Part shown: positions 7,444-9,244 of the stretch, piece after piece
How positions within the stretch are numbered: position 1 is the first letter of the stretch
Layout of the letters: each line of letters starts with the position of its first letter
Source of the DNA: an uncultured Eubacteriales bacterium
GTDB lineage: Bacteria; Bacillota; Clostridia; Peptostreptococcales; Anaerovoracaceae
Direction: 5' to 3'
Assembly (NCBI GenBank): GCA_902772685.1
Contig: CACYBO010000231.1
Location: 1 to 9,244, forward strand
Length of the DNA: 9,244 nt
Notes under the pieces: model-generated
What the model was told of the DNA's origin: nothing
Seen by the model: the letters and a program-made list of their open reading frames with translations, nothing else
Databases searched by the model: none
Program-made: the position numbers and the translations under genes

Positions 7444-7451
7444 TATATAAT
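7423..7451 (+). promoter_or_regulatory. Sigma-70/SigA-type promoter of the AraC-type regulator gene
   Basis: TTGACC (7423-7428), a 17-nt spacer and a perfect TATAAT (7446-7451): five of six and six of six consensus bases. Transcription should start near 7458, giving a leader of about 26 nt before the ATG at 7484. GAGG at 7474-7477 is the ribosome site. Confidence 0.75.
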
Positions 7452-7483
7452 TCTGTTACCGGCACTTCACGAAGAGGTTTGAT

Positions 7484-9244
7484 ATGGCAACAGACAGAAA
7501 CAAAATCATATCACTGAACAAAGTCAGCATCGGCGACCCCATACTTCACTGGCATGATGAACTGGAACTGCTCGTTGTGACAGATGGTTCTCTGGAACTG
7601 AAGGTGGGCTACGAAATCCTTCATCTCAGTCAGGGGGATATCATGCTGATCAACTGCGATGAAATACACAGCACCCGCAATCTGAACGGCCCTGCACATA
7701 CAATCAGTGTCTTCATCGACTGTAATGTCTGTTATGACAGATTCCCTGACCTGTATGAGATTATTGCGCTGTGGCCATATAAACACGCCTTTGAGCAGCT
7801 GAATTCCCATCGCGGACTGATTATAAGAAAGCTCTATGAAATCGCCCTCTCACTGAAACACGAAAATGACAACGCCAAATTTTTGGCGTGCTTTGATGCT
7901 CTGATCAAAAGTTTTATCTATTGTTACCGAATCGATCTTCTGACTGTCAATGAGCTGGATTCGGATGTTGACAGCAACAAGATGGATGTAATCTACAGGA
8001 CGATAAAGTACATCTATTCCAATTTTGATCACAAAGTCAATCTTCAGGAAATCTCAGAGCAGGAGTACATGAATCTGTTTCACCTGTCTCACAGTTTCAA
8101 GGAAATCACAGGCTATTCTTTCAGAGACTGGCTGAACTTTGTCCGTGCGGAACACGCGGAAAAAATGCTTTTGCAAACCTCCTACCCTCTGTCTGAAATC
8201 GCGTACCGGTGCGGTTTTTCCGATGTCCGGTACCTGAACAAGCATTTTCTCAAATGGTATAACCTGAGTCCGAACAAATACCGCGACATCTTCAAGCCAT
8301 CATATGAAATGGTCGATGAATACATACAGTACAGAGAGGACGTTCCGACCGACAACATCCTGACAGAACTGGAGCATCTCGACGTGCTTTCTGACTTCAG
8401 GGGCATCGGTGCTTCTGTGGAAAAGAGCATCTCCATCGACATCTCGGCTGACACCTCATCCGCTGCATTGGACGAGGGCTGGAAAGACCGTCTGTACGCC
8501 AGTATCTCCTGGCTTCTTCAGAACAGAAACACCAGCCGCATCCAGGATATACAGAGTGACATCGGCTTTAACAACATCATTATCGATGATATGTTTTCGA
8601 TCGGCATGAATTATGTGAATGCATCCTCAGCGGAAGATGTATATGAAACCATCACTTCACTGATCAATATCTTTAGAAGTGTTGCTATTTCTGTGAACTA
8701 CAACGATAACTATATCTATGAAATTGATGCTGCAATGGATTTCATTGAAGATTTTGCAGAGAAACACGACATGCAGAATTATCGGAATCTCTACTTTGAA
8801 ATATTCATTCCGGAGCACTATGTGGCTTCGGATTCAGTTTATCTGAACGACTTCATCGCATTCCTGAATTCCAGAAACATCCCGCATCTGATTCAGAAGT
8901 ATACAGACACTTCAGGCAGAACCCACGGAAACGATTACATTGACAGCATGATCACAGAAGAGATGGATATTGAGTGGATGTTTTACAAAAATGGTTTCAG
9001 GAACAATGTCTATTACTTTCAGACATTTCTCTCCCGGCTATATGATGAAGTTGTTGAAAAAGACGACAGTTATATTATCACGAGAAAAGACAGCGATTAT
9101 AAGATCCTGTATTTTGACAGAGCTGCGGCGGAATTGGGCGCAGCCTCTGAAGATCTGCGCATTACCTTCCTGAATATGCCCGGGAACTATAAATACGCGC
9201 ATTATGAATGGAACATCGCCGAAGACGATACATCCTCGCTCATC
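7484..9244 (+). CDS. AraC/XylS-type transcriptional regulator with degenerate GH39-like C-terminal region, runs off right edge
   Basis: The frame is open from ATG 7484 to the window end (587 codons, no stop), so the gene is partial. Residues about 15-80 look like an AraC-type cupin sensor (HWHDELELL, then GDIMLIN and a later IHS). Residues about 170-270 hold the two helix-turn-helix motifs: VNLQEISEQEYMNLFHLSHSFKEITGY is the first, and PLSEIAYRCGFSDVRYLNKHF, LSPNKYR the second and its end. After residue 275 comes a long region. Pieces such as QDIQSDIGFNNIIIDD, the RLYDEVVEKDDSYIITRKDSDYKILYF stretch and FLNMPGNYKYAHYEWNI resemble the GH39 (xylosidase-like) C-terminal half of some clostridial AraC regulators. 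It looks shortened, and the usual R.HG motif after the IGF segment is absent, so it is more likely a ligand sensor than an enzyme. The start has GAGG 6 nt upstream. Divergent orientation to the hydrolase operon suggests it is that operon's regulator. Confidence 0.82.
   Translation, partial: MATDRNKIISLNKVSIGDPILHWHDELELLVVTDGSLELKVGYEILHLSQGDIMLINCDEIHSTRNLNGPAHTISVFIDCNVCYDRFPDLYEIIALWPYKHAFEQLNSHRGLIIRKLYEIALSLKHENDNAKFLACFDALIKSFIYCYRIDLLTVNELDSDVDSNKMDVIYRTIKYIYSNFDHKVNLQEISEQEYMNLFHLSHSFKEITGYSFRDWLNFVRAEHAEKMLLQTSYPLSEIAYRCGFSDVRYLNKHFLKWYNLSPNKYRDIFKPSYEMVDEYIQYREDVPTDNILTELEHLDVLSDFRGIGASVEKSISIDISADTSSAALDEGWKDRLYASISWLLQNRNTSRIQDIQSDIGFNNIIIDDMFSIGMNYVNASSAEDVYETITSLINIFRSVAISVNYNDNYIYEIDAAMDFIEDFAEKHDMQNYRNLYFEIFIPEHYVASDSVYLNDFIAFLNSRNIPHLIQKYTDTSGRTHGNDYIDSMITEEMDIEWMFYKNGFRNNVYYFQTFLSRLYDEVVEKDDSYIITRKDSDYKILYFDRAAAELGAASEDLRITFLNMPGNYKYAHYEWNIAEDDTSSLI

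Noticed and set aside
7511..8454. Several minus-strand open frames under the AraC gene
   Set aside because: They are shadows of the plus-strand regulator frame, which has recognisable domains, a ribosome site and a promoter.

Overview
The window looks like part of a Firmicutes (probably Clostridia) chromosome. The evidence is strong AGGAGG-type ribosome binding sites, a sigma-70/SigA-type promoter with near-consensus boxes, balanced base composition, and an AraC regulator of a type typical of Gram-positive anaerobes. The exact genus cannot be read from the sequence.

Layout: almost everything from 1 to 7302 is one minus-strand gene series, transcribed right to left with short gaps. In transcription order it encodes an M24 creatinase/prolidase-like hydrolase (5989-7302), an AEC (auxin efflux carrier) family transporter (5046-5987), a YtcJ-like metal-dependent amidohydrolase (3343-4947), an NhaC-like Na+/H+ antiporter family transporter (1951-3312), a second M24 hydrolase (609-1919), and the N-terminal part of a third M24 hydrolase that runs off the left edge (1-573). 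Gaps are 1 to 98 nt, consistent with an operon. A possible internal promoter lies in the largest gap, before the amidohydrolase.

Divergently, on the plus strand from 7484 to the right edge, lies an AraC/XylS-type regulator. It has a cupin-like sensor domain, two helix-turn-helix motifs and a long C-terminal region resembling a shortened, degenerate GH39-type domain. The 181-nt divergent intergenic region (7303-7483) carries a near-consensus promoter for the regulator (TTGACC-17-TATAAT), with repeats around it that could be operators, and a weaker candidate promoter facing the hydrolase operon.

How the genes may work together (inference): the two transporters would import a small organic substrate or export a product. 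The amidohydrolase and the three paralogous creatinase-fold enzymes would cleave amide or C-N bonds, and the AraC protein would switch the operon on when the compound is present. The two M24 proteins whose C-terminal halves are visible lack several canonical M24 metal ligands and carry a G-Y-E-(I/M)-G-I-(G/A)-F-P-P-D-W signature. They therefore resemble the metal-independent creatinase/ectoine hydrolase side of the fold rather than true prolidases. The substrate is unknown; the locus is a plausible undescribed catabolic system. No tRNA, rRNA, CRISPR array or insertion sequence was seen.
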